Below, one piece after another: positions 23,232 to 23,672 of a DNA stretch of 23,672 nt; positions within the stretch are counted from its first letter, which is position 1; every line of letters begins with the position of its first letter. The stretch lies in assembly GCA_946222995.1 (NCBI GenBank), contig CAMIOS010000034.1:1-23672 (forward strand), given 5' to 3'. A model generated the notes under the pieces. The model was not told the origin of the DNA. It saw nothing but the letters and a program-made list of their open reading frames with translations, and did no database searches. The translations under genes and the position numbers were made by a program. Source of the DNA: an uncultured Enhydrobacter sp. (GTDB lineage: Bacteria; Pseudomonadota; Gammaproteobacteria; Pseudomonadales; Moraxellaceae).

Positions 23232-23609
23232 TTACAACTGATTTTCACCTTGGGTGTTTTGATATCCGTCAAGCCCCTTCACAAATGCGTCAGTGGTTTG
23301 TTCTGCCAAATCATCAACCAAACCGCCATCAGGTAATGTCAAATTATCCAATTGTTGACTAAACTGCGTATAGTCATCACATTCATTTAAAATCGACAAA
23401 ATCGCATTCAACTTGGTTTTGCCTACTTTAGTTTCGATAGCGGTTGGCGTCGTGTCTTCGACAGATTGCTGCGCCAAAACAAACTGCTGACTACCCAGAT
23501 CGATATGCCCGTCTGGTTGCCCTGTAGTGGCGTTCGGCTGTGGTAACTGACTTGCAGGCGGTGGTGTGGTTTGCGAGAGCTGCTGACCTTGTTGTGGTTG
23601 TTCAACCAT
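23232..23609 (-). CDS. C-terminal part of a Mu gp29-like portal protein (DUF935), possibly disrupted
   Basis: The reading frame gives a Gln/Pro-rich linker (EQPQQGQQLSQ) and a helical end: LNAILSILNECDDYTQFSQQ, then LPDGGLVDDLAEQTTDAFVKGL. This is the normal C-terminus of DUF935 portals, where 'GIP.P..GE..L' is followed by a linker and an 'L...L..A..Y..F...L' helix bundle. The ATG at 23609 is unlikely to be the true start. In frame upstream, TGA codons occur at 23631-23633 and 23664-23666. So the gene continues past the window in another frame, has been broken, or starts here as a remnant. The main portal body is outside the window. Confidence 0.6.
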   Translation of the reverse strand: MVEQPQQGQQLSQTTPPPASQLPQPNATTGQPDGHIDLGSQQFVLAQQSVEDTTPTAIETKVGKTKLNAILSILNECDDYTQFSQQLDNLTLPDGGLVDDLAEQTTDAFVKGLDGYQNTQGENQL

Positions 23610-23672
23610 CTCAAAATGTGACCCCTGCTGTCAAGAACGGAGAAAAACACTTGGTAGATTATGTCAGGCAGC

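Noticed and set aside
8107..23609. Anti-CRISPR locus (acr with aca regulator), expected in Moraxella prophages
   Set aside because: No helix-turn-helix Aca-like gene and no sequence I recognise as an Acr is present in this window.
23423..23650. 75-codon frame overlapping the portal C-terminus, beginning at a GTG
   Set aside because: The composition is unlike a protein family, while the alternative frame matches the DUF935 end. It was considered as a frameshifted portal segment, but no portal motif is visible.

Overview
The window reads as the late (head and tail) region of a siphovirus-type prophage with Mu-like head genes, running right to left on the minus strand from about 23.6 kb to 3.5 kb. 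To its left is about 3 kb of accessory or host DNA. Moderate GC, the protein style and the small repeats suggest a Moraxellaceae host (Moraxella, Psychrobacter or Acinetobacter relatives). That is an inference; nothing here fixes the species.

Head module, in transcription order: the C-terminal part of a Mu gp29-like (DUF935) portal (23.6-23.2 kb); a Mu F-like minor head protein with a long C-terminal extension, followed one base later by a 93-aa gene; a strong terminator; a Mu I-like protease whose 3' half carries its own start for a scaffold; a CAU tRNA lying in the operon; a lambda D-like decoration protein; and a lambda E-family major capsid protein. A 150-bp stretch of consecutive hairpins follows, then a 31-aa ORF, a Mu gp36-like (DUF1320) connector protein, a Mu G-like virion morphogenesis protein and a gp37-like tail terminator.

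Tail module: a probable tail tube protein, a terminator, a 134-aa tail protein, a 1200-aa multi-repeat structural protein, 299-, 108-, 613- and 75-aa tail proteins (the 613-aa one looks like a hub), a zinc-ribbon membrane protein that is probably a moron, and last a 1515-aa tape measure protein. Placing the tape measure after the tip genes is unusual. The tape measure and the 134-aa gene share one leader design: a 24-bp conserved element, then a terminator-like hairpin whose 3' arm holds the Shine-Dalgarno sequence and whose U-tract abuts the ATG. A third copy of the 24-bp element precedes the protease.

Left flank: beyond the tape measure lie a terminator, three 18-bp direct repeats arranged like transposase sites at a Mu-type phage end (about 3336-3408), and a 120-bp imperfect palindrome. 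Then come a PP2C phosphatase gene broken by an in-frame TAA, a sirtuin, a 222-aa protein whose C-terminal half resembles the FtsZ C-terminal domain, a fragment of a DnaB-type helicase, and a short, probably truncated ORF. No integrase, repressor, lysis or early phage genes lie in the window.

The least explained items are the paired hairpin leaders, the structured region behind the capsid gene, the MuF extension with its small partner gene, the two CRISPR-like repeats between portal and MuF, and the PP2C/sirtuin/FtsZ-like cluster.
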